Numbered from the stretch's first letter, positions 35,001-45,401 are shown. The stretch is DNA of 59,557 nt from Lachnospiraceae bacterium (GCA_017470735.1 JAFUYB010000055.1:1-59557); one strand, 5' to 3'. Program-made: numbers and translations. Notes: generated from the letters alone by a model not told the origin.

Positions 35001-36590
35001 TCAATTCTGGCCGAATTCCGTCAGCACCAGCCCTTCATTGCGGTCCACGGTCATCCCGATGCTCCACTCGTTGACAAACAGCAGCAGAGGGCGGTCGTGC
35101 AGATCCTTGACCTTTTTCATATCTGAAGTGCCTGAAATCGCGTCAATGTCGATATCATCGTTTTCAATCCACCGCACATATTCATAAGGAAGATTTTCCA
35201 ATTTAATCTCGACCTTGTATTCGTTGTTGAGCCTGTATTTTAATACATCGAACTGAAGCACACCGACCACGCCGACAATGATCTCCTCCATGCCCGTGTT
35301 GTACTCCTGGAAAATCTGGATCGCTCCCTCCTGCGCAATCTGGGTGATGCCCTTCATGAACGCTTTCCGCTTCATCGTATCAACCTGCCGGACGCGCGCG
35401 AAATGCTCCGGCGCAAAGGTCGGAATCCCCTCAAAGGTGAACCGGTCCTTGCCGCCGATCAGCGTATCGCCTATCGCGAAAATGCCCGGATCAAAAATAC
35501 CGATAATATCCCCCGCATACGCCACATCGACAATCTTGCGTTCCTCCGCCATCATCTGCTGCGGCTGGGAAAGGCGCACATCCTTGCCGCCCTGCACATG
35601 CCAGACGCTCATCCCCGCGTCAAACCGTCCCGAAGCCACGCGCATAAATGCAATCCGGTCACGATGCGCCTTGTTCATATTCGCCTGGATCTTAAAGACA
35701 AACGCGGAAAATTCATCCTGGAACGGATCGATCGCCCCGGCATCCGATGTCCGCGGCAACGGCGGTGTCGTCATGGAAAGAAAATGCTCCAAAAATGTCT
35801 CTACGCCGAAATTCGTCAGCGCCGAGCCGAAAAATACCGGTGAAAGCTCACCCTTTTCGACAAGCTCCTGGTCGAACTCCGCTCCCGCGCCGTCCTGCAA
35901 TTCCAGTTCGTCCAACAGCTGCTGCCGCGGATCCTCGCCGATCTCCCCGGCAAGCGCCGGATCGTCGATGGAAATGTGCCGCTCAACTCCTTCTTTGGTG
36001 CCCTTCAGCGTATCCGAAAAGGTCATCACCTCCCGCGTATTGCGGTCATAAACGCCTTTAAACTCCTTGCCCGAGCCGATCGGCCAGTTGATCGGATAGG
36101 TCGCGATGCCGAGCTCATTTTCAATGTCGTCCAGCAATTCAAAGGTATCCAGCGCGTCCCGGTCCATTTTGTTGATGAATGTAAAAATCGGAATATGGCG
36201 CATCACGCAGACCTTGAACAGCTTCCTCGTCTGGGCCTCGACGCCCTTTGACGCATCGATCACCATCACCGCCGAATCCGCCGCCATCAGCGTCCGATAG
36301 GTATCCTCCGAAAAATCCTCATGCCCCGGCGTATCCAGAATATTGATGCAGAATCCGCCGTATTCAAATTGAAGGACGGAGGATGTCACGGAAATTCCCC
36401 TCTCCTTTTCGATCTCCATCCAGTCAGAAACAGCGTGCCTCGCGGTCGCCTTGCCCTTGACCGAACCGGCAAGATTGATCTGGCCGCCATAAAGCAGAAA
36501 TTTCTCGGTCAGCGTCGTTTTCCCCGCATCCGGGTGTGATATGATCGCAAATGTCCTGCGTTTCTTGATTTCGTCCTGTAATGTTCCCAT
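35001..36590 (-). CDS. prfC: peptide chain release factor 3
   Basis: The 529-residue GTPase recycles RF1/RF2 from the ribosome. It has G1 SHPDAGKTTLTEK, the switch region with ERGISVTSSV, G3 DTPGHEDFSEDTYR and G4 FINKMDRDALD, plus the RF3-specific domains II and III. The ATG at 36590 follows AAGGATACG and matches the family N-terminus (MGTLQDEIKKRRTFAIISH). It lies downstream of rpsU, separated by a terminator. Confidence 0.96.
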   Translation of the reverse strand: MGTLQDEIKKRRTFAIISHPDAGKTTLTEKFLLYGGQINLAGSVKGKATARHAVSDWMEIEKERGISVTSSVLQFEYGGFCINILDTPGHEDFSEDTYRTLMAADSAVMVIDASKGVEAQTRKLFKVCVMRHIPIFTFINKMDRDALDTFELLDDIENELGIATYPINWPIGSGKEFKGVYDRNTREVMTFSDTLKGTKEGVERHISIDDPALAGEIGEDPRQQLLDELELQDGAGAEFDQELVEKGELSPVFFGSALTNFGVETFLEHFLSMTTPPLPRTSDAGAIDPFQDEFSAFVFKIQANMNKAHRDRIAFMRVASGRFDAGMSVWHVQGGKDVRLSQPQQMMAEERKIVDVAYAGDIIGIFDPGIFAIGDTLIGGKDRFTFEGIPTFAPEHFARVRQVDTMKRKAFMKGITQIAQEGAIQIFQEYNTGMEEIIVGVVGVLQFDVLKYRLNNEYKVEIKLENLPYEYVRWIENDDIDIDAISGTSDMKKVKDLHDRPLLLFVNEWSIGMTVDRNEGLVLTEFGQN

Positions 36591-36653
36591 TTTCGTATCC
36601 TTAATCTGTATGTCCCGGACAAAAAGCAAAACCCCGGGGATACTTTCATAAAA

Positions 36654-36681
36654 ATACGGTGCAACTGCCGCCACACCGTAT
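36654..36681 (-). terminator. terminator after rpsU
   Basis: On the minus strand ATACGGTG pairs with CACCGTAT around TGGCGGCAGTTG and is followed by TTTTATG. It lies 13 nt after the rpsU stop. Confidence 0.8.
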
Positions 36682-36693
36682 CTTTCGCTGCAT

Positions 36694-36870
36694 TTAATTG
36701 TACTTGCGCTTGCGAGCTGCCTCAGACTTTTTCTTGCGCTTCACGCTCGGCTTCTCGTAATGCTCTCTCTTGCGGATCTCCTGCTGGATACCGGCCTTTG
36801 CGCAATTCCGCTTGAACCGCCGCAACGCGCTGTCCAAGGACTCATTTTCTTTTACGGTAACGCTTGCCAT
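36694..36870 (-). CDS. rpsU: 30S ribosomal protein S21
   Basis: Reading the minus strand gives a 58-residue basic protein that begins [20 protein letters not shown], continues with [19 protein letters not shown] and ends in a Lys/Arg-rich tail. This is the S21 family in length and sequence. It is easy to miss because it is under 60 codons. A very strong AAGGAGGGGAG ribosome site precedes the ATG, a near-consensus promoter lies upstream, and a terminator follows. Confidence 0.96.
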   Translation of the reverse strand: MASVTVKENESLDSALRRFKRNCAKAGIQQEIRKREHYEKPSVKRKKKSEAARKRKYN

Positions 36871-36957
36871 CTGCTCCCCTCCTTCCGGTATCGTGCAGTC
36901 ATAATCAACTCACTAAATTTGCTTCATGCGTTTTCATCAATCACACAAGCAAATGCC

Positions 36958-36985
36958 ATTATACCACATTTTGCCGTTTCGTCAA
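36958..36985 (-). promoter_or_regulatory. rpsU promoter
   Basis: On the minus strand TTGACG (36980-36985), 16 nt and a perfect TATAAT (36958-36963) give a leader of about 80 nt for rpsU. Confidence 0.75.
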
Positions 36986-37158
36986 ATGTTTTCCAAAAAT
37001 AAAATCACGCTTTTGGGGATTTCGCCTTTCCGTTATAGAAATAAACTTACTCTGCTACCCCATTTTTTCATCCCTCATCTAACGAATTATTACACATAAA
37101 TACAGCGGCCGGTCCGCTATAGGATCGCTGCAAATCCAAAATCACGGAGAACATCGTT

Positions 37159-38256
37159 ATGAAAAAGAAGCTATGTGCGGTTGCACTGATTTTTACTTTT
37201 ATATTCGGCACAGTCGGACAAAGCATCACCGCGGATGCTGCCACGCCGATCGTTACTTCCAGCAAGGAGCTGCACGGCGTCTGGGTGTCCTTTATGGATT
37301 ACGATTCACTCGGACTTGCCAATGTGACCAAGGCGAAATTCAAGAAAAACGCGGCTGCATTTTTACAGACCGCTAAAAAGAATAAAGTGAATGCGGTCTT
37401 TCTGCAGGTGCGATCCTTCGACGACGCTATCTGGATGAGCAAAACCTTCCCCGCGTCGTCCTACCTTTCCAAAAAGGCTTCAGCATCAAAGACTGCGGCA
37501 AAGACCTATACCTATGATCCGCTGGAAGTATTTTTGACCGCAGCCAAGGCAAAAAAGATCGAAGTCCACGCATGGCTGAATCCATACCGCATCAACCAGT
37601 CGCATTACCTCGACCCGGGGCTCGCATCGAGCCGCAGCCGTGTCAAAAAAGCAGTCGCGGAATTGCTGGAATACGATATCGCAGGCATTCATTTTGACGA
37701 TTATTTTTACCATGCGCCGGTCGGCTATGTAAACACCGCAAACCGCGGCAATGTCTATCCGATCGTCCTGTCTTCCGCCGAGAAGTGCAAACAGGTCAAT
37801 ACGCTGGTAAAATCAGTATACAAGCAGGTGCACCAAGAGGATGACATGGTCTTTGGCATCAGCCCGCAGGGCAATGTCAGCAACGACATCAACGCAGGTG
37901 CCGACATCTATACCTGGCTTAGCAAAAAAGGCTATGTCGACTACCTCGTACCGCAGATTTACTGGACTAACAATTACGGCAGTGCCGGTACGACCAAGAT
38001 GTACACCGATCGTTTGAATGAATTTGCCGCGCTCCGGAAGAACAGCGCCAAGCTTTACATCGGACTGGCGCTTTACCGTACCGGTTCTTCGACCGCAGGC
38101 GATCCAGGCTGGCGTTTAAAGAGCAACAACCTCGCTTCGCAGGTCAGGCTTTTACGCCAAAAGAAAGCCAACGGCTATATCCTGTTTTCCGCGCGGTATC
38201 TGTACAACGCAGAATCCGCGACTGAGCGGAGCAACTTACTGAAGCTTGTTAAATAA
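37159..38256 (+). CDS. secreted GH10-like glycosyl hydrolase (GHL10/DUF187 type)
   Basis: The 365-residue protein has a signal peptide (ending ITADAA). It is followed by a TIM-barrel of the family-10-like putative glycosylhydrolase group: ELHGVWVSFMDYDSL, VNAVFLQVRSFDDA, EVHAWLNPYRIN, IAGIHFDDYFYH and YLVPQIYW. The acidic pair in HFDDYFY is the likely active site. Related proteins may act on peptidoglycan or other wall glycans. The start follows GGAGAACATCGTT. It stands alone on the + strand. Confidence 0.88.
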   Translation: MKKKLCAVALIFTFIFGTVGQSITADAATPIVTSSKELHGVWVSFMDYDSLGLANVTKAKFKKNAAAFLQTAKKNKVNAVFLQVRSFDDAIWMSKTFPASSYLSKKASASKTAAKTYTYDPLEVFLTAAKAKKIEVHAWLNPYRINQSHYLDPGLASSRSRVKKAVAELLEYDIAGIHFDDYFYHAPVGYVNTANRGNVYPIVLSSAEKCKQVNTLVKSVYKQVHQEDDMVFGISPQGNVSNDINAGADIYTWLSKKGYVDYLVPQIYWTNNYGSAGTTKMYTDRLNEFAALRKNSAKLYIGLALYRTGSSTAGDPGWRLKSNNLASQVRLLRQKKANGYILFSARYLYNAESATERSNLLKLVK

Positions 38257-38287
38257 TCTACTTTTCGATATAACCCCCTCCCTTTTC

Positions 38288-38332
38288 AAAGGCCGGTCGA
38301 CTGCATTGTTTCGCGGTTGGCCGACTTTTTAT
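38288..38332 (+). terminator. possible terminator after the GH10-like gene
   Basis: CCGGTCG can pair with CGGTTGG (three wobbles) around a 13-nt loop. CTTTTTATT follows three bases later. The stem is weak but the position and U run fit. Confidence 0.3.
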
Positions 38333-38385
38333 TATGCGGTTTTTGCTTCCGGATCCCCGCAACCTTTAAAAGCTTTGGTCCATCA

Positions 38386-39096
38386 TTACCCTGCCCGCTT
38401 TGCCACCGTAATATGCCCTGCCGCGCAGAGCAGCAAGCCTGCGGGGATGAGTGCAGACAATACCGAAAACAGCCCCGACGCCACCGCTCCAAGAGCGGCT
38501 CCCGCTGTGAACATCAAAAGCACCACCAGATATTGAACAGCAGTCTTATGATGCCTGAATTCCTTTTTGATAAATCCAAGATAAAAATTTTCCGCGAATT
38601 TGCGGAGATTTCCCGTAGACATCGTCGTTGCGATCGGTTCCCCGCGGAAAGATTTGAATGTCTCCATCTGCGCCGCGCAGATAAAGGACACTAAGGTATT
38701 TGCAAGCACATTATTCTCCCTGCCTTCAGGCAGGAAGGCGACAAATACCAGAATCGCCGCTTCCAGCAGCAATACGCTGCGTCTGACAAACCGGATGTTC
38801 AGCTTGTTCAGCGTCGTCTCAATCACCACAGCCAAAAATATCCCCAGCAGGAACGCAATGATCGGGATCAGATACTTTAAAAACACTTCATTCTGTCCGC
38901 CGACAAGACAGGCTCCGAGCATCACAATATTTCCGGTCTGTGCATTGGCAAATACGCCGCCCCGGTTGAAAAAAGAATATGCATCCAAAAATCCTCCGGA
39001 CAACGACAGCAGACAGGCGACCGCCATTGTGCCCGAGGGGAGTGTTTGGTTCTTTTGCATTGCCGCACGCTTTCTATCCTGGTCCATCGTTTCCAT
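38386..39096 (-). CDS. DUF1275 (YoaK-like) membrane protein
   Basis: The 236-residue protein has about six TM helices and the DUF1275 pattern: LSGGFLDAYSFFNRGGVFANAQTGN near the N-terminus, given here as GGFLDAYSF and FANAQTGNIV, then the ATTMSTGNLR segment. The function is unknown; transport is suspected for the family. The start could also be 39087 or 39060, since no strong ribosome site is visible. A TATACT box at 39110-39115 places the transcription start very near the ATG. Confidence 0.85.
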   Translation of the reverse strand: METMDQDRKRAAMQKNQTLPSGTMAVACLLSLSGGFLDAYSFFNRGGVFANAQTGNIVMLGACLVGGQNEVFLKYLIPIIAFLLGIFLAVVIETTLNKLNIRFVRRSVLLLEAAILVFVAFLPEGRENNVLANTLVSFICAAQMETFKSFRGEPIATTMSTGNLRKFAENFYLGFIKKEFRHHKTAVQYLVVLLMFTAGAALGAVASGLFSVLSALIPAGLLLCAAGHITVAKRAG

Positions 39097-39219
39097 CAAC
39101 GCCACACAGTATAGCATACTTTATGCAATGCCGTAAAATGTATCCTCTCATTTATCATCGGAACAGAACAGATTTCTGGTCAATGTCATACAATCGATAT
39201 TATGTGTATTTGCAAAACA

Positions 39220-40116
39220 TTACTTCCCGAAAAACGCATCTATTCCATCTGCAATCCCAATGGCGATCTTACTCTGATATTCATCGGTTGCCATCAGTTG
39301 ATCTTCTTTAGGATTTGTCATATATCCCATTTCCACGATTGTCACAGGCACTTTGCTCCAATTAATTCCGCTCATTGTATCCGTTTCCCACACATACTCC
39401 TTGTTTGCTCCAGTGGCAAAAACCATTGCATCTAAAATATCAGCCGACAACACCCTACTTTGGTCATATATATTTGCATTATAAGGATTAGAAGAAGTCT
39501 GGCATATCGTCATCATTCCTTCTGCACCTGAATTCTCTGAACCGTTTGCGTGAATCCGGATAAACGCATCTGCCTGATTGTCATTTGCTATTGCCGCTCT
39601 TTCTGCATTACTTATATTGACATCATTACTTTCACGGCACATAATGACATCATACCCACGGATAAGCAGTTCCTCTTTAAGCTTTTGGGATACCTGCAAA
39701 TTCAATTCTGCCTCTGACAGTCCTGACACGACGCCTGATGTTCCGCCAGTCACTTTCGCTTTCATCTCCGATGCACCTGGGCCAATTGGTTCTTTCTCAT
39801 TGTTTGCCTGCGCCTGATGTCCCGCATCAATTACAATCAGCTTTCCATTTGTCATCAAAACATTTTCTGAATCCTCCGAATACATCTCTTCTTGAACCAC
39901 ATCTGCATTTTCATCTTCGTCACTGCCTGTAACCCAAGCATCTGCATCTAACTCTATATCTTCCTTTATCCCATCAATACTATGATTTTTCTGCTCTGCT
40001 GTATGCTTTTCATCCATATCCAGCTTCGTCGACTTTGACTTCCCTCCGCAGGCAGTTATTAAACACAAAGCACCCAGGCACAAAATCCACACCCATTTCT
40101 TTTTAAGCACAATCAT
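39220..40116 (-). CDS. N-acetylmuramoyl-L-alanine amidase (Amidase_3) lipoprotein
   Basis: The 298-residue protein has a lipoprotein signal with lipobox LITACG, an acidic spacer (about 30-85), and a zinc amidase domain. The domain has IDAGHQ (Zn His), [10 protein letters not shown] (Zn Glu), FIRIHANGS (Zn His) and [10 protein letters not shown] (catalytic Glu). It would cleave the muramoyl-alanine bond in peptidoglycan. It is the last gene of the AT-rich minus-strand locus and overlaps the YARHG gene by ATGA. Confidence 0.92.
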   Translation of the reverse strand: MIVLKKKWVWILCLGALCLITACGGKSKSTKLDMDEKHTAEQKNHSIDGIKEDIELDADAWVTGSDEDENADVVQEEMYSEDSENVLMTNGKLIVIDAGHQAQANNEKEPIGPGASEMKAKVTGGTSGVVSGLSEAELNLQVSQKLKEELLIRGYDVIMCRESNDVNISNAERAAIANDNQADAFIRIHANGSENSGAEGMMTICQTSSNPYNANIYDQSRVLSADILDAMVFATGANKEYVWETDTMSGINWSKVPVTIVEMGYMTNPKEDQLMATDEYQSKIAIGIADGIDAFFGK

Positions 40117-40925
40117 CGGTATCCTTTCTTTGTCTCATATTCCACAATCAAATCCCTGTTTGCCACCTCATAATCATTCAACAGCGACTCATCGAAATCC
40201 TCTGGAGCAATAGACGGTGTATACCAACTCTGTCTATCGAAATAGGCCTGCAATTCTTCATCATCGAACATTCTCCCATGCCTTGCGTAAATTTCATTTC
40301 TGGCAATCCTGCACTGCTCCGCACTCAGCCCCTTCAAATCCTTTTTTGTCAAATAAGCGGAATCACTATTAAACAAAATATATTCAGAATCCGTGGCATC
40401 ATCCTCATATTCATCATACAATTCTGAATCATCCTCTTCATCTTCATAATCCGCTTCCTCTGTTTCATCCTCCACAAAAGCATCATTATTTTCTTCTTCA
40501 GAATTACCATTCCAACTATCCGTCTCATCATCTATTAAGTCTTCTTCATCTGATTCCCAATCATCCTTGTCCACACTGGCAATAGCCGGTTTTGAAAACA
40601 TATCCTTTCCTATCAGGAACCAAAATGATGCAAATCCTGTTCCCATAATAATCATCACGAGCAAAATGATTACCGCTATCATTCCTCCATTTTTTGATTT
40701 CACTTGTGATTCAATCTGCATTCCGGAAAATTGCGGTACTATATTGTCATCCACAGATTTTGACTGGCTCACCTGCCCCATATTCTTACTATTCCCATCT
40801 GTCCTCATTACTGGGACAGCCTCTTCATCATCTACATTGATTTGAATTTTTGCAATTGGAGCACCGCAGTTGATACAAAAATTTATTCCATCTTTTACTT
40901 CTTTCCCACATTGCGAACAAAACAT
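40113..40925 (-). CDS. zinc-ribbon membrane protein with extracellular YARHG domain
   Basis: The 270-residue protein has an N-terminal zinc ribbon ([10 protein letters not shown], then FCINCGAPI; CxxC-x11-CxxC) and one TM (about 85-110). A very acidic stretch (Asp/Glu/Tyr) follows, and then a C-terminal YARHG domain ([25 protein letters not shown]...). YARHG domains are extracellular and associated with wall hydrolases and peptidases, matching the amidase downstream. The start at 40925 follows GGAAGGTGAG; upstream frame residues have no ribosome site. Confidence 0.85.
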   Translation of the reverse strand: MFCSQCGKEVKDGINFCINCGAPIAKIQINVDDEEAVPVMRTDGNSKNMGQVSQSKSVDDNIVPQFSGMQIESQVKSKNGGMIAVIILLVMIIMGTGFASFWFLIGKDMFSKPAIASVDKDDWESDEEDLIDDETDSWNGNSEEENNDAFVEDETEEADYEDEEDDSELYDEYEDDATDSEYILFNSDSAYLTKKDLKGLSAEQCRIARNEIYARHGRMFDDEELQAYFDRQSWYTPSIAPEDFDESLLNDYEVANRDLIVEYETKKGYR

Positions 40926-40955
40926 AACTCTCACCTTCCTTCGTATTCCCACACA

Positions 40956-42422
40956 CTATTGAGCAATTTGTGCATTATAAGCTACACAGATATCATTCGT
41001 ATTCCTCAAGACAATATAAACTGCGACGAAATTTCCAATCCCGCACAAGAAAATTCCGAATATCATCCATAATAATATTGTCGTTCCGCTTTCCCTGAAA
41101 TTCAGTCCATAACGGGGCGCATTGTCATGAAGACGATTGCCAACCTGATAGTACCAAATAAATGTATAGATACCACAGGTTATAAGTGACAATAAAATCA
41201 ATTTGACAATTTCAGCTGTTTCATAACCATCTCCAACACAGGCAATATTCAAATCCCGACCAATGGTATAAAGAATGTACAACGGATAAATCCCACAAGT
41301 AAGAAACCCCAGGACAATATACAATAAAAGACTCCTGTCTGTTTTCAATATACCGTTATTCTGTTCACCTGCCGTTGAGTATTTCACCGATATATTGGAC
41401 TCTGACGACGAATATACTTCCGGCTGCTGGTTTTGATTCACAGAAGATGCTCCGCTTTTTTGAACTTGCGTCATTTGCTCCGCAGTATTTCTACCCTGCG
41501 AAAAATTATTTGCCGTCTGTCGGGCTTCTGAGAACAAATAATCTACATCTGCTTTCATTTGATCCATCTGATATCCCATTGCGAGATTGATTCCCCGTGC
41601 GCTGCATAAAAAGAAATATCCGCAAACTGCAATTACTGCTACTAAAAATGTGAAGACAAATTCTGTAGTATCCGCATAATAATCTGTTATTTCCGCTAAA
41701 ATCACTTTTCCTACTGCCACCACAAATATTAGACCAGCACTGAATAACAATCCTGTAAAATAGCTCCTTGCTCTTGACTCATCCCATTTCAGATATATCA
41801 TGCAGGACACCAACGCGAGCATGCCGAATCCTGCTGCGCCAACCGCGATAATACCTGTCCTCACTATTGCAAAGAAAATGTCTCCACCAGAATATCCCCA
41901 ATAATTCATCATCGTAAATATATTCAAAAAACTTTGTAGCGCATGGAATACATCATAGACAGCAAATATTCCGGATACAACAGCTATTATGAGTGCAAAG
42001 GTCTGAACATTATTTTTCGCTGTTACCTGGATCGGCTGCCCATAAGAATCCTGATGATACTGTTGCTGATATGCTTGTTTACTCCCTTGCCACGACTGCT
42101 CATTTGTCTGCTGAATATGCTGTTCTTCTTCTCGCTCTGTCTGCTCTTTCTGCTCTGACTGCACCTGTACTTCTATTGTTTCTTCCATTGGAGACTGTTC
42201 TATCTGCTTCGACTCCGCTTTTACTTCATTTTTCTCTAACACCGATATCTGCTCTGTTAGCTCTGACGTTTCCAACTCCTGCTGACGAATGATTGGCTGT
42301 GTCTTCAGCAGTTGATCATTCTCCAAATCAGCAGAACCTTCTAAAATTTCCACCGGTGTTCCGCATCTGGGACAAAACTTTGCCTCACCCGGCAGCTGCA
42401 ATCCACAATTTCCACAAAACAT
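40956..42422 (-). CDS. zinc-ribbon membrane protein with DUF4234 domain
   Basis: The 488-residue protein has a zinc ribbon (MFCGNCGLQLPGEAKFCPRC type) and a Glu/Gln-rich linker (about 45-125). Next is a block of about four TM helices (about 140-275), a low-complexity linker, and then a C-terminal DUF4234 membrane domain (LYIVLGFLTCGIYPLYILYT; LISLITCGIYTF-type repeat). The zinc ribbon resembles that of the next gene, suggesting that both dock to the same partner (inference). The start at 42422 is the ATG within a longer GTG frame. Confidence 0.82.
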   Translation of the reverse strand: MFCGNCGLQLPGEAKFCPRCGTPVEILEGSADLENDQLLKTQPIIRQQELETSELTEQISVLEKNEVKAESKQIEQSPMEETIEVQVQSEQKEQTEREEEQHIQQTNEQSWQGSKQAYQQQYHQDSYGQPIQVTAKNNVQTFALIIAVVSGIFAVYDVFHALQSFLNIFTMMNYWGYSGGDIFFAIVRTGIIAVGAAGFGMLALVSCMIYLKWDESRARSYFTGLLFSAGLIFVVAVGKVILAEITDYYADTTEFVFTFLVAVIAVCGYFFLCSARGINLAMGYQMDQMKADVDYLFSEARQTANNFSQGRNTAEQMTQVQKSGASSVNQNQQPEVYSSSESNISVKYSTAGEQNNGILKTDRSLLLYIVLGFLTCGIYPLYILYTIGRDLNIACVGDGYETAEIVKLILLSLITCGIYTFIWYYQVGNRLHDNAPRYGLNFRESGTTILLWMIFGIFLCGIGNFVAVYIVLRNTNDICVAYNAQIAQ

Positions 42423-42470
42423 ACTCTTCCATCCTTTCACATTACTTTATACTCCAAATTTCATCTTCCT

Positions 42471-42860
42471 TTATATCCAATCCCGGCAGGTAACAATCCA
42501 AAAGAATATACCCTCTTGCGGATGAAAATAAACCACATCCCCATCGCCATACATCATTCGAAAACCATAACAAACAACAAAAGCCGCAATAGTCAAGCCC
42601 ATCAAGACATTCTTCGTCATCGCACTCATTTTGTTCCTCAAACAGCAACTCATCAACCACAACGAGGGCAAAAGGAATAATGGATGATAATGAAACGCAT
42701 TCACAAAATCCAATTTAAACACAGATATCCATGCCCGCGTCATACCACAGCCCGCGCAGGAAATCCCTGTCAAAAAACGGATTGGACAACCGATCCCAGT
42801 TAAATGAAATAGTCCGTATAATGAAATGATTATGCCGATTACTTTTATATTTCTTTTCAT
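42471..42860 (-). CDS. DUF2752 membrane protein
   Basis: The 129-residue protein has three or four TM helices and the DUF2752 core SCAGCGMTRAWISVFKLDF followed by FHYHPLFLLPS. The function of the family is unknown. The ATG at 42860 and a GTG at 42875 are both possible; the latter is 3 nt after the stop of the upstream TPR gene, so translation is probably coupled. Confidence 0.78.
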   Translation of the reverse strand: MKRNIKVIGIIISLYGLFHLTGIGCPIRFLTGISCAGCGMTRAWISVFKLDFVNAFHYHPLFLLPSLWLMSCCLRNKMSAMTKNVLMGLTIAAFVVCYGFRMMYGDGDVVYFHPQEGIFFWIVTCRDWI

Positions 42861-42878
42861 CAAATTTTCACACACTTT

Positions 42879-44027
42879 CTATCTATCTTCCCAACGGCTA
42901 ACTTGTTCCATTTCAAACTTATAGGTATCCGGCGAATCTTCGTATCTCATTTCACATTTCAAATGCCCATCGGCAGAAAGTGCTATTTCCATCGAAAAAT
43001 AGTATGGATCTAATTCATGCCAACCGATATCTTCAGCATTGTCATAAAATTCGTCATCAAAAAATCTACATATCAGTTTCCCATTATCTTGCTGCTCAAA
43101 ATATCCAATATCATTTTCTCTTGGTTCCGCATAGAATACCATCCCATTTGGCTCAATGGACAAACTCTTCATATCTGCCATTGACTCTGCATTTTCCCAT
43201 CCGCCCAGGTTTTCCCAATCCCCAAAATATTCTGCCAATATATTATTTTCTGAATCAGCCTTGCTCCAGTATTCCTTATTACCTACCTCACCTGATGCCT
43301 TAATTAAATAGATAATCCCGTTCTCAATTCCAATACTCATTTCCCCATACACTTTTTCACCTTCCACATCAGAAGCCTCATAATCTATCGTTTCCTCATT
43401 CCGATGACAACTCCAGGTACCGCTATAACCATCTTCATTCCCAAAATAATATCGAAAACCCATATCATCCCGGAACTCTATTACACTATCAAAAACACCG
43501 CCATATATGGAAAAGATAGATTTGTCATTTACTTCTTTCGTCTTCTTGAAATCAACCTGCCACTTTCCGACCAATTCTGCTTCACTTTCAATAATCGGAA
43601 CACCATATTGATCGTGCAATTCTTCCAAAACCTCATTAAACCGCTGATTGTTCGTCTTATTCCGCCCTTCAATCAATATTTCTCTTGCGCGGTCATAATT
43701 TCCCTGCTTGACCTCATCATCAATCCACCCCAAATAGGCTTCCGTCAACAACGATAATACTTCCTCATTGTTTTCAAGAATTTCTTTCTCATCCTCTGCT
43801 TCCACTTGCTTTGGATCTATCGCCAGGATAGCTTCGAGCGAAGCTACTGCCTGTTCATAATCTCCATCTTCCAAATAGGATTGTCCTAAATCCAGTAACA
43901 TATCTGCCCCGGCTTTATTCTTTGTCATATAGAAAATCACGCTTGTAATACAAACTGCCACTGACATTCCAGCTAATATTGCCAATACCTTCACAAACTT
44001 CTTCGTAGTTATGCTATTTTGATCCAT
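42879..44027 (-). CDS. membrane-anchored TPR paralogue A with unknown ectodomain
   Basis: The 382-residue protein has a TM at about 12-35, followed by the shared TPR-like motif LLDLGQSYLEDGDYEQAVAS and a helical stretch to about residue 150. Its unique C-terminus (about 155-382) is beta-rich (ELVGKWQVDFKK; YSGTWSCHRNEETIDYEAS) with the look of a lipocalin-like or sandwich fold. The anchor orientation puts this part outside the cell. AAGGGGAG precedes the ATG. It is the last of five tandem paralogues. Confidence 0.72.
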   Translation of the reverse strand: MDQNSITTKKFVKVLAILAGMSVAVCITSVIFYMTKNKAGADMLLDLGQSYLEDGDYEQAVASLEAILAIDPKQVEAEDEKEILENNEEVLSLLTEAYLGWIDDEVKQGNYDRAREILIEGRNKTNNQRFNEVLEELHDQYGVPIIESEAELVGKWQVDFKKTKEVNDKSIFSIYGGVFDSVIEFRDDMGFRYYFGNEDGYSGTWSCHRNEETIDYEASDVEGEKVYGEMSIGIENGIIYLIKASGEVGNKEYWSKADSENNILAEYFGDWENLGGWENAESMADMKSLSIEPNGMVFYAEPRENDIGYFEQQDNGKLICRFFDDEFYDNAEDIGWHELDPYYFSMEIALSADGHLKCEMRYEDSPDTYKFEMEQVSRWEDR

Positions 44028-44149
44028 ATTCTCCCCTTGTTTGCTGCCTTATGTATTAACTTAAATGGATATACAACATTCAGAACTTTTCTAAAGCATA
44101 TGCTTTTATTTGAAAATGATTTTTTCTTTCATCACATTTTAATCTACGC

Positions 44150-45163
44150 TCATATTCCTTCATCATATCCAAATATCCCTTCGGCATTTTCATATGGACT
44201 ATGTTGAGTGGAATAAAGTGCTCCTCCTTTGCCATACAATGGTCTCCGTGCTAAAAGCCCATAATCATCCAACCATACCTCATATCCATGATCATACTTC
44301 ACACTATACGCATGTAATGTCATATCATTTCCCTGAGATATCTCAACTACATCACCATTCCATAATCCATCCACAACATTTCCGCTTTCTTCCATATATC
44401 TCCAAGTTCCCGGTTCTGGAGGATCTTTCTGAAAGTGATCAATATGTATTTCCTGTCTTCCATTGGGTCTGTCATTCTTCCAATCTCCAACAGCATAACT
44501 ATTTGCATCATCACCATGCTTCAACCAAATACCTCTTTCCGATCTCTCATCTCCTGCATAATCTCCACAAAATATCATATGCGTATATCCACGGATTCTG
44601 TAAAATCCTACTCTGCAATCGTCCACATCAATTATAATATTCCCATTCTCCTCCATATCTAAATCCCATAAACCATTATTGACATTTTCATATTCTTCTG
44701 TATTCAACATATCCGATATACTTTCATAATCGTCCGTAGCATAATATGCAACTAAGTCTTCACAAAATAGTAGCATTTCTTCACGCATTTTTACGACTTT
44801 TTCTTCTCGCTTAAATTTTTTCTTCAGGTTCTTTAATCGTTTACTTTTTGTCCTTTGATAGCCTTTCTTGACAACAGCAATAGCATCATCATACTCCCCA
44901 TCCTCAACCAGCAAATATCCCCACTTGGTGGCAGTGTCCTCCATACCTTGATATGCCTGTTTATTTTTTGCTTCAATATCCAATACCTCATCAAATACTG
45001 CAAATGCCTGCTCATATTTCCCATCTTCCAAATATTCCTGTCCAAGATCCAATAGTCTTGCCATACGCTTCTGAGGACTCTGATATAATCCCATTATCAT
45101 TCCCACCATGCAAACAATAATGATCGCTGAAAAAAATATAATCTGTTTTCTTTTTTGTATCAT
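44150..45163 (-). CDS. membrane-anchored TPR paralogue B with MORN-like ectodomain
   Basis: The 337-residue protein has a TM (about 8-27) and two TPR-like units (LLDLGQEYLEDGKYEQAFAV; LLVEDGEYDDAIAVVKKGY). The extracellular part (about 160-337) has MORN-like repeats (YAVGDWKNDRPNGRQE; NVVDGLWNGDVVEI) and many aromatic/Asp residues. It is the most diverged member of the paralogue set in its N-terminus. GGGGAG precedes the ATG. The 122-bp gap to the next gene holds a 14-bp palindrome but nothing clear. Confidence 0.72.
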   Translation of the reverse strand: MIQKRKQIIFFSAIIIVCMVGMIMGLYQSPQKRMARLLDLGQEYLEDGKYEQAFAVFDEVLDIEAKNKQAYQGMEDTATKWGYLLVEDGEYDDAIAVVKKGYQRTKSKRLKNLKKKFKREEKVVKMREEMLLFCEDLVAYYATDDYESISDMLNTEEYENVNNGLWDLDMEENGNIIIDVDDCRVGFYRIRGYTHMIFCGDYAGDERSERGIWLKHGDDANSYAVGDWKNDRPNGRQEIHIDHFQKDPPEPGTWRYMEESGNVVDGLWNGDVVEISQGNDMTLHAYSVKYDHGYEVWLDDYGLLARRPLYGKGGALYSTQHSPYENAEGIFGYDEGI

Positions 45164-45401
45164 TTAACAAAACTCCCCATAGCTACTACTTCGTTTCAAT
45201 TATCCGATGAATACACCCATATTGAACTTGTTAGATCCATATTCCCAACGATAAAATCTGTACATTCACTTTCTCAATCTTCTATATCTCATATTTACTC
45301 TCAATTTTTACGCATAAACAATTACAATGTACTGACATTATTAACACATCTTGTTAATTTCTGTTGAGTCTGCCGTTTCAAAATAATGGATATCGGATAC
45401 C

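Noticed and set aside
44095-44108. AAAGCATATGCTTT palindrome as terminator
   Set aside because: It is perfectly palindromic with no loop, so it is a poor RNA hairpin; at most a protein site.
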